Source: Bordetella parapertussis
GTDB taxonomy: Bacteria; Pseudomonadota; Gammaproteobacteria; Burkholderiales; SG8-41
DNA length: 21,686 nucleotides
NCBI GenBank assembly: GCA_945870465.1
Contig: CAMBSS010000064.1
Span: 1-21,686, forward strand
Reading direction: 5' to 3'
In this document: one piece after another, positions 1-7,240 of the stretch
How positions within the stretch are numbered: position 1 is the stretch's first letter
Layout: the number at the start of each line of letters is the position of its first letter
Position numbers and translations under genes: made by a program
Notes under the pieces: generated by a model
Told to the model about the DNA's origin: nothing
Database searches by the model: none
Seen by the model: only the letters and a program-made list of their open reading frames with translations

Positions 1-394
1 CGGTGAATACGAGCTGCGCGCCGGCGTCTTTCAATATGAAAGCGATGGCATCGGCGGTGAGTTTGATGTTGACGGGCACCGGGACTACGTCAGCACGCAT
101 GGCGCCCAGCAATGTAGCGACGAATTCGACGCGGTTGAGTGACAGGATCCCGATTCGATCGCCGGGCTTGATACCGGCGCGCGCGAAGCCACGTGCAACC
201 GCATTGCATATTGCGTCGAGCGTGCGATAACTGATTGTGCGCGGCTGCGCCGGGATGTACAGATCGAAGATGGCGGTGCGTTCGGAATGCGCGTGCGCAG
301 CGAACAGCAATCCGAGGTTGCCGGGATAGCCGCGCGGCTCCGGCTCGGGCAGCGTGGTAGCGGCCGTCGCCGGCCCCAGGGCCGTTACGGGCAA
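1..394 (-). CDS. Acyl-CoA synthetase (AMP-binding ligase), N-terminal part, cut by window edge
   Basis: The minus strand reads open from about 394 to the window edge and gives roughly 131 residues. The pattern is that of the start of an AMP-dependent acyl-CoA synthetase: a lead-in segment, then 'ISYRTLDAICNAVARGF', 'GIKPGDRIGILSLNRVEF' and 'GAMRADVVPVPVNIKL'. These match the N-terminal subdomain that precedes the ATP-binding P-loop, which would lie outside the window. The family activates a carboxylic acid to acyl-AMP and then acyl-CoA. The start is uncertain: there is no in-frame ATG. A TTG at 394-392 has AAGGTG five bases upstream and overlaps the stop of the preceding oxidoreductase gene, which suggests translational coupling. 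A CTG at 379 is an alternative. It is the third gene of the gntR-oxidoreductase-ligase operon. The substrate cannot be told from this fragment. Confidence 0.82.
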   Translation of the reverse strand, partial: MPVTALGPATAATTLPEPEPRGYPGNLGLLFAAHAHSERTAIFDLYIPAQPRTISYRTLDAICNAVARGFARAGIKPGDRIGILSLNRVEFVATLLGAMRADVVPVPVNIKLTADAIAFILKDAGAQLVFT

Positions 395-1389
395 ACGATC
401 ACCTTGCCGAACACCGCGCGGTCTTCGATGAGTTTCAGGCCGGCAGCCGCTTTTTCGAGCGGCAGCACTTCATCGATTACGGGTTTCATCTTGCCTTCCT
501 GGATGAGGTCCATCAGCGCCTTGAGGTTTTCATCGTAAAAGCTGTTGGAGCCGATGACCTTCAGTTCGAAACTCCAGATATAGCGCAGGTCTTCTTTCGG
601 ATCGAAACCGGCAGTGGCGCCGCAGACCAGTATCTTGCCGCCGCGTTTGACGCATTTAAGCGTCGGCGCCCAGGTGTCGCCGCCGGTGAAGTTGATGACG
701 ACGTCGACGCCGCCTTCGTAATTGCGGCGCTGCGGTTTGCCGAATTTCTCGATCGCCCATTTCGAGAAATCGGTGTCCTTGTAGTTGATCACATGATCGG
801 CGCCAAGGTCTTTCAGGCGCTGGATCTTGTCGGCGCTGCTGGCACAGGCGATGACTTCGGCGCCGAGCATTTTGGCGAGCAGCACGCAGCCCGTGCCGAC
901 GCCGCCGCTGGCGCCGAGCACCAGCACTTTCTCGCCTTTTTTGATGGTGTCGTGGGTGACGATCATGCGGTGGGCGGTGCCGTACGCAACCGGCAGCGCG
1001 GCGGCTTCCGCGAAGGTCACGCCGGCCGGCATGCTGATGAGTTGATCGGCGGCCACGAGACATTTCTCCGCCAACCCGCCGTGCATCATTTCGCCCATCA
1101 GGCCTTTTTGCTTGTTGAGCGGGTTGACGAGCACGCGGTCGCCGGCTTTCCAGCCGCTCACGCCGCCGCCCACTTCGAGAATTTCACCGGCAATGTCGAG
1201 CCCGATGATCATGGGCATCGGCACCTTGATGCCGGGCATGCCGCGCACCGTGAAGATGTCGTGATAGTTGAACGAAGTCGCACCCACGCGGATCACGACG
1301 TGGCCGTCGATCACCTGCGGATCCGGAAAATCGGTGACGTATTCGAGGCTGTCGATGGCGCCGTGCTGTTTGAGGACTACTGCTTTCAT
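385..1389 (-). CDS. Zinc-independent MDR oxidoreductase (quinone reductase-like, alcohol dehydrogenase superfamily)
   Basis: The 334-residue product has the medium-chain dehydrogenase/reductase layout: an N-terminal GroES-like domain (residues 1-125) and a Rossmann domain with the NAD(P)H loop GASGGVG at 159-165. Family knowledge: MDR proteins are NAD(P)H-dependent oxidoreductases acting on alcohols, quinones or enoyl substrates. The usual catalytic zinc ligands are absent: the position of the first Cys is in 'FNYHDIF' and the GHE motif reads GLD. This places it with zinc-independent quinone-oxidoreductase-like members. The ATG at 1389 is followed directly by the canonical 'MKAVVLKQHG' start. 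It lies 36 bp behind the GntR regulator and its stop overlaps the start region of the acyl-CoA synthetase, so the three genes are probably one transcript. The exact substrate is unknown; a role in breakdown of an organic acid or alcohol is inference from the neighbours. Confidence 0.9.
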   Translation of the reverse strand: MKAVVLKQHGAIDSLEYVTDFPDPQVIDGHVVIRVGATSFNYHDIFTVRGMPGIKVPMPMIIGLDIAGEILEVGGGVSGWKAGDRVLVNPLNKQKGLMGEMMHGGLAEKCLVAADQLISMPAGVTFAEAAALPVAYGTAHRMIVTHDTIKKGEKVLVLGASGGVGTGCVLLAKMLGAEVIACASSADKIQRLKDLGADHVINYKDTDFSKWAIEKFGKPQRRNYEGGVDVVINFTGGDTWAPTLKCVKRGGKILVCGATAGFDPKEDLRYIWSFELKVIGSNSFYDENLKALMDLIQEGKMKPVIDEVLPLEKAAAGLKLIEDRAVFGKVIVCP

Positions 1390-1425
1390 TGCATTCTCCG
1401 GTTCTGGCGTAAGTTGGGCGGCGAT

Positions 1426-2148
1426 CTAGCCGTGCTCGCCTGTAATGGCGAGATTCATCACGGTGTTGCTGGTCATTATTGCGGAGAGCACCATGCCGCG
1501 GGCCGCCTCAATTTGTTCGCGCGAGATGCGCTCAGCGGTTTCGCTGTCGCCGCGCGCGAGCGCCTTTACCAGCGCGCGGTGCTCGTGCTGCATTTCCTGC
1601 GAACGGTTGCGCAAGCCGAGGCTGAGATGCAGGAGCCGCGTCATCTGGTCCAGTAATTGCGAAACCATGATCGCGAGGCGCCCGTTGCCGGTCGCCTGTG
1701 CGATGGCGACGTGGAAGGCCTTGTTGGCTTCGAGAAAACGCGTGATGCTTTTGATGTCGTCGGACTGATAGCCGGGACGGCAGGCTTCGTCGAGCACGCG
1801 CAGCCGTTGCACATCGACCTTGCCGGCGGCCATGTGCGCGGCCTGCGGTTCGAGCATCAGCCGCAGCTCGAATACGTCATGGATGTCTTTCAGCGTGATC
1901 GCGGTGACCATGTAGCCGCGGCGCGGGATGGCGCGCAGCAGGCCGTCGTGCGCGAGGCGGATCAGCGCCATGCGCACCGGCGCTTTGCCGAGCCGGTAGT
2001 GGGTGCACAACTGCGGCTCGGAAACTTCGGTGCCCGGCGTGATCGCGCACGTCATGATGTCGTGCTTGATGCGCTCATACGCGCGGTCGGTCAGCAGCGG
2101 AATGGCTGGCGCTACGGCACGGGGGCGGTTGGAGGAGGAAGTGACCAC
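1426..2148 (-). CDS. GntR-family transcriptional regulator, FCD (FadR/VanR-like) subgroup
   Basis: The 240-residue protein has a GntR winged helix-turn-helix at about 20-85 ('LTDRAYERIKHDIM', 'EPQLCTHYRLGKAPVRMAL', 'PRRGYMV') and an all-helical FCD ligand domain at about 95-225. FCD proteins usually sense organic acids and often bind a metal through Asp and three His. Here 'NKAFHVAIAQATGN' keeps the first His (146) but has Asn in place of the Asp (142), 'EHRALVKAL' keeps another (190), and the last His position appears to be Gln (212). Metal binding may therefore be weakened; this alignment is by eye. The start is GTG and no Shine-Dalgarno is visible before it, although the promoter at 2176-2204 fits a short leader. 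It heads the operon and probably autoregulates it through the palindrome at 2194-2203. Confidence 0.9.
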   Translation of the reverse strand: MVTSSSNRPRAVAPAIPLLTDRAYERIKHDIMTCAITPGTEVSEPQLCTHYRLGKAPVRMALIRLAHDGLLRAIPRRGYMVTAITLKDIHDVFELRLMLEPQAAHMAAGKVDVQRLRVLDEACRPGYQSDDIKSITRFLEANKAFHVAIAQATGNGRLAIMVSQLLDQMTRLLHLSLGLRNRSQEMQHEHRALVKALARGDSETAERISREQIEAARGMVLSAIMTSNTVMNLAITGEHG

Positions 2149-2175
2149 GGGAGAAGGGTTCTGGCGACAATTGAA

Positions 2176-2204
2176 ATACTAGGGAGCATGGTGTGACATG
2201 TCAA
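2176..2204 (-). promoter_or_regulatory. Sigma-70 promoter of the gntR operon
   Basis: Read on the minus strand, TTGACA (2204-2199) is a perfect -35, followed by a 17-base spacer and TAGTAT (2181-2176) as -10. Transcription would start near 2169, about 20 bases before the GTG start codon of the regulator. This is the best-matching promoter in the window. Confidence 0.7.
2194..2203. promoter_or_regulatory. Palindrome TGACATGTCA, candidate GntR operator
   Basis: A perfect 10-bp palindrome overlaps the -35 hexamer of the gntR promoter. FCD-type GntR proteins bind short palindromes near their own promoters, so autorepression is a reasonable inference. Ten bases is short enough that chance is possible. 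Confidence 0.45.
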
Positions 2205-2270
2205 TCAAATCAGGTGCGGCCGGCCTGCACAGCCAGGCGCGTGGTTGAGATTGGATTGATGCCCAGGTTG

Positions 2271-2291
2271 GGGGCGGAAGCGCCCCTTTTT
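2271..2291 (+). terminator. Terminator-shaped hairpin with no upstream plus-strand gene
   Basis: GGGGCG, loop GAAG, CGCCCC and then TTTTT form a plus-strand intrinsic terminator shape. The flanking genes both run on the minus strand, for which the T-run is on the wrong side. It could stop antisense transcription towards the gntR promoter, or be the relic of a lost gene. Confidence 0.4.
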
Positions 2292-2361
2292 GGACCGCCT
2301 TGTCGCTGCCGGGGACTCGCCAAGCGTTGCGGCGCAAGCTCGGCGGGAGGCGTTCGTGAGA

Positions 2362-2775
2362 CTAACGCCCTCTGCGTGGCGGCAGTTCCGAGAAAGGCGG
2401 GGGAGGTGCCGGCACACGCGACGTGCGGTTACCGCTTCGCACCAGCATATCGTTGATCGCATGCAGCATGAGCAGGTCTTCGACGATTTCCTTGGGAAAG
2501 CCCTGGCGCGTTTCGCGTTTGTTGACGAGCAGGCTGCTGATGTACAGCGCGCACGCTTCCGACGGCCACAGCACCAACAGCTTGTCTGCAATGCGCGGAA
2601 ACTGCTGTTCAATGCAGCATTCGGGAAGTCCGTCGCCGGGTTCATGCCCGGGGCGGATAGCGGAGTTGTCCCAGCGCTCGTGTTCCGAACGCGGCAGATG
2701 CCTGCGCTCGTGGAGCAAGCGGTCAAACTCCTCGTCGGATATGATTTGCGGCAGTTCGGGCAATTCCTTGCTCAT
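2362..2775 (-). CDS. Hypothetical protein, unrecognised family
   Basis: I do not recognise this 137-residue protein. It has an ATG start with AGGT about nine bases upstream, codon use like its neighbours, and a mixed, soluble-looking composition with no signal peptide or membrane helix. It begins with an acidic helix-prone segment ('ELPELPQIISDEEFDRLL'), has a Cys-Cys pair near residue 54, a central hydrophobic stretch ('IADKLLVLWPSEACALYI') and a Pro-rich basic tail ('APPPPFSELPPRR') that looks disordered. The gene stands alone between the gntR operon and the divergent aldo/keto reductase relic, and its upstream region carries the palindrome at 2844-2863. Overlapping plus-strand frames of similar length exist, but the minus frame has the better start and composition. 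No function is proposed. Confidence 0.6.
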   Translation of the reverse strand: MSKELPELPQIISDEEFDRLLHERRHLPRSEHERWDNSAIRPGHEPGDGLPECCIEQQFPRIADKLLVLWPSEACALYISSLLVNKRETRQGFPKEIVEDLLMLHAINDMLVRSGNRTSRVPAPPPPFSELPPRRGR

Positions 2776-2843
2776 GTCGCGATACCTGACATTGCTGTTT
2801 GTAAGATCGGAGTAGTGTATGCCGGGATAAGTTCCAAGCCTAT

Positions 2844-2863
2844 GACATTATTCTAAAAATGTC
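2844..2863. promoter_or_regulatory. 20-bp imperfect palindrome in a divergent intergenic region
   Basis: GACATTATT, CT, AAAAATGTC: eight of nine arm positions pair around a two-base centre. It lies about 70 bp from both divergent starts (2775 minus, 2928 plus) in an AT-rich patch, where a regulator could control both. No regulator can be assigned. Confidence 0.45.
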
Positions 2864-2927
2864 GGCCGCAACGTGACTTTTTGCCTGCGCGAAGCGGCAA
2901 TAAAACAACCAGAACCATGGGGGCGTA

Positions 2928-3302
2928 ATGGACTACCGCAGGCTTGGCAGCAGTGGGTTGAAGGTGTCTTCGATTTGCCTGGGTGCGATGAATTTCGGCG
3001 ATCAGACCACGGCTGCGGTGGCGGCGCGGATCGTGGCGTCGGCTTACGACGCTGGAATCAATTTTATCGATACCGCCGACAGCTGCGCCCGCAGCGAATC
3101 AGAACGCATCGTCGCAAGGCTGATCGCGAACCAGCGCGACCGCTGGGTGCTCAACAACCGGCTGGTGACTGCCGTGCTCGCTCACAAGCTGGATGCGCGC
3201 GACGAGTCGCTGGTCGATCGCCTGGTGGCGCCCGGCCATTTGTCCACCCAGGGCGACACCGACCCAAAGTTTCCGCTCGGCGGCCGTATTGCGCGTGCCT
3301 GA
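2928..3302 (+). pseudogene. Aldo/keto reductase relic with the central two thirds deleted in frame
   Basis: The first ~75 residues are a clear aldo/keto reductase start ('MDYRRLGSSGLKVSSICLG', 'FIDTAD', 'SESERIVARLI'). The sequence then jumps at about 'RDRWVL|NN' straight to what looks like the family's C-terminal end ('HKLDARDESLVDRLVAPGH', 'DPKFPLGGR'). Intact members have about 320-350 residues; this one has 124, so about 200 are missing without loss of frame. The lost part would hold the catalytic Lys and His and most of the NADPH site. The catalytic Tyr position after 'DTAD' also appears changed ('DTADSCARS', Cys where Tyr is usual). The product cannot be a working TIM barrel. A start with GGGGCG six or seven bases upstream survives. 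An assembly deletion is the main alternative to true decay. Confidence 0.75.
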
Positions 3303-3345
3303 TATGTCGGGAACAATCCGCGCGCGGACCTACGCGTAAGCCGGA

Positions 3346-4086
3346 ATGGAGCTTTCGGTCGTCCAGATCGCGCTGACTGCGTTGATCGTATTCGCGGCAT
3401 TCGTCGTGCGCGGCATGTCGGGGTTCGGTTCGTCGCTGGTGGCGATGCCGCTGCTGGTATTCGTGATGCCGATCCACGTGGCGGTGCCGCTGATGGGGTT
3501 GCTGGTGTTCGTGCTGTTCTGTTTTCTGCTGGTGCGCGACCGTCGCGACGTCATCTGGCGGGAAGTATGGCTGTTGCTGGCGCCTACTCTGGTTGGTGTA
3601 GCCACCGGAATCTACCTGTTCACGACGCTGGACAATACCTTGCTGTTGAAATGCCTGGGCGGCGTGACGATAGCCTATGCGGTATACGCGCTGGCAGTTC
3701 ATTATTTTGGCTTGCCCGGGGTCGAGTGCTCCGAGCGCTGGGCGATCGTCGCTGGATTTTGCGGCAGTTTCATCGATACGATGTTCGGCGGCGGCGGCGG
3801 CACGGTAATCGTGATTTACATGCATTTGCGGCGCATCGGCAAAGTGCAGTTTCGCGCGACCGCGGCGGTGCTGTGGTTTTTTGAAATGACCGCGCGCGTG
3901 CTTGGCTACACGGTGGCTGGTTATTACTCTCTGGGGGCGCTCGGACTGGTGGCCCTGATGCTGCCCGTGATGTGGCTGGGGACCTGGTGCGGGGAGCACA
4001 TCCACAGCCGCATCAGCCAGGCGACGTTTTCCAAGCTGCTGGCGGTGCTGCTGATGGCGAGCGGGATAACGCTGTTGCTGAGGTAG
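3346..4086 (+). CDS. TauE/SafE-family membrane permease (sulfite/organosulfonate exporter type)
   Basis: The 246-residue, very hydrophobic protein has about eight predicted membrane helices in two similar halves. It shows the family signatures: a Gly-rich first half ('RGMSGFGSSLVAMPLLVF') and the second-half counterpart ('GFCGSFIDTMFGGGGGTVIVIYM'). Length is normal for TauE/SafE (DUF81) proteins, which move sulfite, sulfoacetate, taurine products or other small anions across the inner membrane. The substrate here is not shown by context, as no sulfur genes are nearby. The ATG at 3346 has only a poor ribosome site. The gene follows the aldo/keto reductase relic by 43 bp in the same direction and may once have been co-transcribed with it. 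It converges on the small gene at 4142-4279. Confidence 0.85.
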   Translation: MELSVVQIALTALIVFAAFVVRGMSGFGSSLVAMPLLVFVMPIHVAVPLMGLLVFVLFCFLLVRDRRDVIWREVWLLLAPTLVGVATGIYLFTTLDNTLLLKCLGGVTIAYAVYALAVHYFGLPGVECSERWAIVAGFCGSFIDTMFGGGGGTVIVIYMHLRRIGKVQFRATAAVLWFFEMTARVLGYTVAGYYSLGALGLVALMLPVMWLGTWCGEHIHSRISQATFSKLLAVLLMASGITLLLR

Positions 4087-4141
4087 GCCAGGCGAACGAC
4101 AGCGTGCGGTAGGTGCGGGGCACGCGCCGCGAAAACAGCGC

Positions 4142-4279
4142 TTACTTGAGGAAAATGACGGCCGGGAAGACGGCGACGGCGAGGACGAGCATCAGCCACT
4201 CAAGGTTGTTGCGCCTGAGCCAGCCCGTAAAATGCAAAACCAGAATGACGATTGCGAAAGCGTAAAAGGCGTAAAACAC
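4142..4279 (-). CDS. Small two-helix membrane protein (45 residues)
   Basis: This short frame starts with GTG at 4279, with a GGGAGAGA ribosome site about seven bases upstream, and ends with TAA. The 45-residue product has two hydrophobic segments, roughly residues 2-18 ('FYAFYAFAIVILVLHF') and 28-44 ('WLMLVLAVAVFPAVIFL'), joined by a short charged turn ('GWLRRNNLE'), and ends in Lys. This reads as a helical hairpin in the inner membrane. The good ribosome site, clean hydrophobic pattern and GC-rich codon use support a real gene that gene callers may skip because of length and GTG start. It is convergent with the TauE permease and divergent from the diesterase gene. I do not recognise a family and propose no function. 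Confidence 0.65.
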   Translation of the reverse strand: MFYAFYAFAIVILVLHFTGWLRRNNLEWLMLVLAVAVFPAVIFLK

Positions 4280-4536
4280 GATTTATCTCTCCCTGAGCGC
4301 ACCTGATTCGTCCGTGACCATTACGGGCCAAAAATCATGATACAACAATTTTCTGAAAAAAACAGTTTAAGAATCACGGCCTTTGCACCTGAATCGGCCC
4401 CTGTACCTGAGCTTTCGCCAAGCTTACGCCATTTGCATATGGCGGTTGGCGATACGTGGCCAAACGAGCGCGTTTGGACGCTTTATCGATTATGATTTAC
4501 TGACACTCGTTTCTTCCTTGGCAAGTTCACGCACCC

Positions 4537-5214
4537 ATGCTTTTACTGGCCCATCGCGGTTACCACGCCGACGCACCTGAGAATACGCTGGCGGCATTCG
4601 CTGCCGCCGTGAAGCTCGGGGTCGATGGCATTGAGACCGACCTGAGATTGAGCCGCGACGGGGTGCCGGTCATCATTCATGACCGTGTGACGCCGCGCAA
4701 ACGCGCAGTCGCCGACCTCACGCGGCGCGAGATTGCCGATGACGTCGGCCACCCGGTGGCGGTGCTAGCCGAGATTCTCGACGCATTTCCGGACGTTTTG
4801 TGGAACATCGAAATCAAGAATCCGGAAGTCTGGCCGGTCGCATCGCGCGTGTTGGCGCAGTACCAGTCCCGCTGCCGCCTGTTCGTCACTTCATTCCGTC
4901 ATGACATCGTCAAGCGGTGCGCGGACGAACTCGCCATTGATTGCGGCCTGCTGATCGCGCACCGGCCGCTCGACGTCGGCGTCATCATGGCCGGCTGCGC
5001 GGGCCAGCCACGCATCAAAGGCATCGTGTGGGACTACAACATCGTCGATGACGGCGTGCTCGGCAGCGTCGCCGCCGGCGGCTGGAGTAATTACGTTTAT
5101 GGCGCGGTAACGGTGGCCGAGCACCAGCGCTGCGCCGCGCTTGGTCTTGCCGGACTGATTACGGACTACCCATTGAATCTTTTGAACCGCCAAGACGCCA
5201 AGGTCGCCAAATAA
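4537..5214 (+). CDS. ugpQ: Glycerophosphodiester phosphodiesterase (cytosolic, UgpQ-like)
   Basis: The 225-residue protein carries the GDPD catalytic set: His6-Arg7 ('[13 protein letters not shown]'), Glu15-Asn16, Glu33 and Asp35 ('[12 protein letters not shown]') and His48 ('IIHDR'). The family hydrolyses glycerophosphodiesters to glycerol 3-phosphate and an alcohol, using a divalent metal. There is no signal peptide, which fits a cytosolic UgpQ-type enzyme rather than periplasmic GlpQ. Glycerol kinase follows 101 bp downstream, so both neighbours produce glycerol 3-phosphate. The natural domain ends near '[10 protein letters not shown]'; the final residues 'NRQDAKVAK' and the stop are encoded by the left arm of the inverted repeat at 5185-5312. 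No good ribosome site precedes the ATG, and I saw nothing definite in the 257 bp upstream. Confidence 0.9.
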   Translation: MLLLAHRGYHADAPENTLAAFAAAVKLGVDGIETDLRLSRDGVPVIIHDRVTPRKRAVADLTRREIADDVGHPVAVLAEILDAFPDVLWNIEIKNPEVWPVASRVLAQYQSRCRLFVTSFRHDIVKRCADELAIDCGLLIAHRPLDVGVIMAGCAGQPRIKGIVWDYNIVDDGVLGSVAAGGWSNYVYGAVTVAEHQRCAALGLAGLITDYPLNLLNRQDAKVAK

Positions 5215-5312
5215 ACCTGCAACGGCACAAGAATAGGGGCATTTAAGGTTATGGCGTATGGCTTTTTACTCTTGGAATCGACTTGCTTGGCGGCCTTGGC
5301 GCTTTGACGGTT
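5185..5312. repeat. Inverted-repeat element (family 1, copy A) between ugpQ and glpK
   Basis: The left arm (5185-5211, beginning AACCGCCAAGACGCCAAGG) pairs with the right arm (5286-5312, ending CTTTGACGGTT) at about 22 of 27 positions, around a ~74-bp centre richer in A and T. The arms are built from the unit CGCCAAG. The left arm encodes the last residues and stop of ugpQ, and the right arm ends three bases before the glpK ATG. The arms match those of the element at 9189-9296 (ACCGC, then C/A-AAG units). Confidence 0.7.
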
Positions 5313-5315
5313 AAT

Positions 5316-6809
5316 ATGCCTTTCATTCTCGCATTAGATCAGGGCACGACCAGTTCACGCGCAATTGTGTTCGACCATGCCGGGGCGATCAAGGCGTCCG
5401 CGCAAAAAGAGTTTCGCCAGATTTTTCCGCAACCGGGCTGGGTCGAGCACGACGCCAATGAAATCTGGGAAACCCAGGTGGGAGTCGCTGCCGAAGCCAT
5501 GGTTCGCGCCGGCATCAGCGCGCGCGACGTGGCGGCCATCGGCATCACCAATCAGCGCGAGACCACGGTGGTGTGGGAGCGCGCTAGCGGCAAGCCGATT
5601 TGCAATGCCATCGTGTGGCAGGACCGCCGCACGGCGGCTTTTTGCGATGAACTGAAGGCGAACGGGCACGAGGCGTCAATCGGCGCCAAAACCGGGCTGG
5701 TGCTGGATGCGTATTTTTCCGGTACCAAGCTGCGCTGGATTCTCGACCACGTGGCGGGTGCCCGGGCGCGCGCTGTCGCCGGCGAACTTGCGTTCGGGAC
5801 CATCGACAGCTGGTTGATCTGGAAATTGTCGGGCGGCAAATCGCATGTGACGGATGCCAGCAATGCATCGCGAACGCTGCTGTTTAATATTCATACCGGC
5901 GGGTGGGACGACGAACTGCTGGGGTTGCTGCAAATTCCGCGCGCAGTCTTGCCGCAGGTGGTGGCATCCAGCGGCGTGGCCGCCGAAACTGCCGGCGAAT
6001 TGTTCGCTGCGCGGATTCCCATCGCGGGCATCGCCGGCGACCAGCAGGCGGCGTTGTTTGGCCAGCGCTGCATCACACCCGGCATGGTCAAGAACACGTA
6101 CGGCACCGGGTGTTTCATGCTGATGCATACCGGTGACAAGCCGGTTCAATCGCGCAACAAGTTGCTGACGACGACGGCGTGGCGGATAGACGGCAAGGAC
6201 GAATATGCGCTCGAAGGCAGCGTATTCATCGCCGGCGCCGTGGTGCAATGGCTGCGCGACAGTTTGGGAATTATCAAGAGGTCCGGTGAAGTCGAAGCGC
6301 TGGCAGCGAGCGTTCCGGACAACGGCGGCGTCTATTTCGTGCCGGCGTTTGCCGGTCTCGGCAGCCCGCACTGGGACCCGTATGCGCGCGGCACCCTGGT
6401 CGGCCTGACGCGCGGCACCGGTGCCGGGCACATCGCGCGAGCGGCGCTCGAGAGCATCGCCTACCAGACCGCGGATGTGTTGCGCGCGATGGAATCCGAT
6501 GCCGGCATCAAGTTAAGCGAGTTGCGCGTGGATGGCGGTGCGACGCAGAACGATTTGCTGATGCAGTTTCAGTCTGACGTGCTGGGCGTGCGCGTCGTGC
6601 GGCCAAAAGTATTTGAAACGACCGCGCTTGGCGCGGCGTATCTCGCGGGGTTGGCAGTGGGCTACTGGAAAAACGCGGACGAAATTTCCGCGCAGTGGCA
6701 GACCGAGCGTGTATTCGAGCCGACTATGCCGCAGGCGGATGTTAAGCGCCTGATGACAGGCTGGGAGAAGGCGCTCGCCCGCGCCAAGCAATGGGCGGGC
6801 GACAATTGA
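5316..6809 (+). CDS. glpK: Glycerol kinase
   Basis: The 497-residue protein is a complete FGGY-family glycerol kinase, which makes glycerol 3-phosphate from glycerol and ATP in the cytosol. Signatures run in order: phosphate-binding '[16 protein letters not shown]' at residues 5-20, '[13 protein letters not shown]', '[19 protein letters not shown]', the second ATPase motif near '[11 protein letters not shown]', '[10 protein letters not shown]', '[13 protein letters not shown]' and '[19 protein letters not shown]'. Length is normal. The ATG at 5316 is chosen because the family starts just before the phosphate loop; an upstream in-frame start at 5283 would lie inside the repeat. The ribosome site is poor because the repeat arm ends three bases before the ATG. 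Its neighbour ugpQ supports a glycerol/phospholipid salvage role. No glpF or glpD is in the window. Confidence 0.97.
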   Translation: MPFILALDQGTTSSRAIVFDHAGAIKASAQKEFRQIFPQPGWVEHDANEIWETQVGVAAEAMVRAGISARDVAAIGITNQRETTVVWERASGKPICNAIVWQDRRTAAFCDELKANGHEASIGAKTGLVLDAYFSGTKLRWILDHVAGARARAVAGELAFGTIDSWLIWKLSGGKSHVTDASNASRTLLFNIHTGGWDDELLGLLQIPRAVLPQVVASSGVAAETAGELFAARIPIAGIAGDQQAALFGQRCITPGMVKNTYGTGCFMLMHTGDKPVQSRNKLLTTTAWRIDGKDEYALEGSVFIAGAVVQWLRDSLGIIKRSGEVEALAASVPDNGGVYFVPAFAGLGSPHWDPYARGTLVGLTRGTGAGHIARAALESIAYQTADVLRAMESDAGIKLSELRVDGGATQNDLLMQFQSDVLGVRVVRPKVFETTALGAAYLAGLAVGYWKNADEISAQWQTERVFEPTMPQADVKRLMTGWEKALARAKQWAGDN

Positions 6810-6824
6810 GTCTGCATTGCTGAA

Positions 6825-7031
6825 TCAATGGCCTTTGTGGGCGGCGCGCCACAATTTGAATCGCTCAGCCAGCAACGACAGTCCCAGCAGCTTGGACACG
6901 CGGCTTGAGCCGGCGGCGATTTTCGCGGAATAAATCATGACGAAGAAGAGGGTGAGTGCGACGGCGTCTATGTAAATCAGCGCGTCGCCTAATTCGGGTG
7001 TCATTACACCAGGTAGAACCCCAATAGCCAT
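6825..7031 (-). CDS. Small protein with one membrane helix, unrecognised
   Basis: The 68-residue product starts at an ATG with GAAAGG about seven bases upstream. It has one membrane-spanning stretch at about 16-40 ('DALIYIDAVALTLFFVMIYS'), then a basic cytosolic-looking tail ('SRVSKLLGLSLLAERFKLW') that could form an amphipathic helix, and a His-rich end. I do not know a family. The gene has a perfect TATAAT -10 (7096-7091) and a direct repeat lying in its leader, so it appears to have its own regulated promoter. It converges on glpK with only 15 bp between stops. Function unknown. Confidence 0.6.
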   Translation of the reverse strand: MAIGVLPGVMTPELGDALIYIDAVALTLFFVMIYSAKIAAGSSRVSKLLGLSLLAERFKLWRAAHKGH

Positions 7032-7050
7032 TGGTTGCCTTTCAGGGTTG

Positions 7051-7096
7051 ATATGTTGCGTATGTAAGGGTTTATATGTTGCGTACGCACATTATA
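7051..7096 (-). promoter_or_regulatory. Promoter and tandem operator-like repeats upstream of the small gene
   Basis: On the minus strand TATAAT (7096-7091) is a perfect -10; no good -35 is seen. The 12-mer ATATGTTGCGTA occurs on the plus strand at 7051-7062 and again at 7074-7085, exactly 23 bp apart, and the second copy overlaps the palindrome TGCGTACGCA (7080-7089). These sites cover the likely transcription start and leader, as repressor sites often do. A strongly AT-rich island (about 7091-7150) lies just upstream of the -10. Confidence 0.5.
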
Positions 7097-7240
7097 TCGG
7101 AAAATCTAATTTTTATATATATTTAATTGAATCATATATTTAAATTTCTGCTTTGGTGCGGCTCGCCCCAACTTTTAGCGTGTTTTGACGCGTTGCACTA
7201 AAGGCGGGTGCTGAAACCGGAAAACCTGCTTGTGCCGGGA

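Noticed and set aside
793..1656. 287-residue open frame on the plus strand across the oxidoreductase and regulator genes
   Set aside because: It is antisense to two genes with clear family motifs, and its His/Ala-rich composition is that of a shadow frame in GC-rich DNA.
3151..4005. 284-residue minus-strand open frame opposite the TauE permease
   Set aside because: It is very rich in His, Gln and Arg with no motif, and lies antisense to a clear membrane-protein gene.
5676..6431. 251-residue minus-strand frame inside glpK
   Set aside because: Antisense to well-conserved glycerol kinase motifs, so a shadow.
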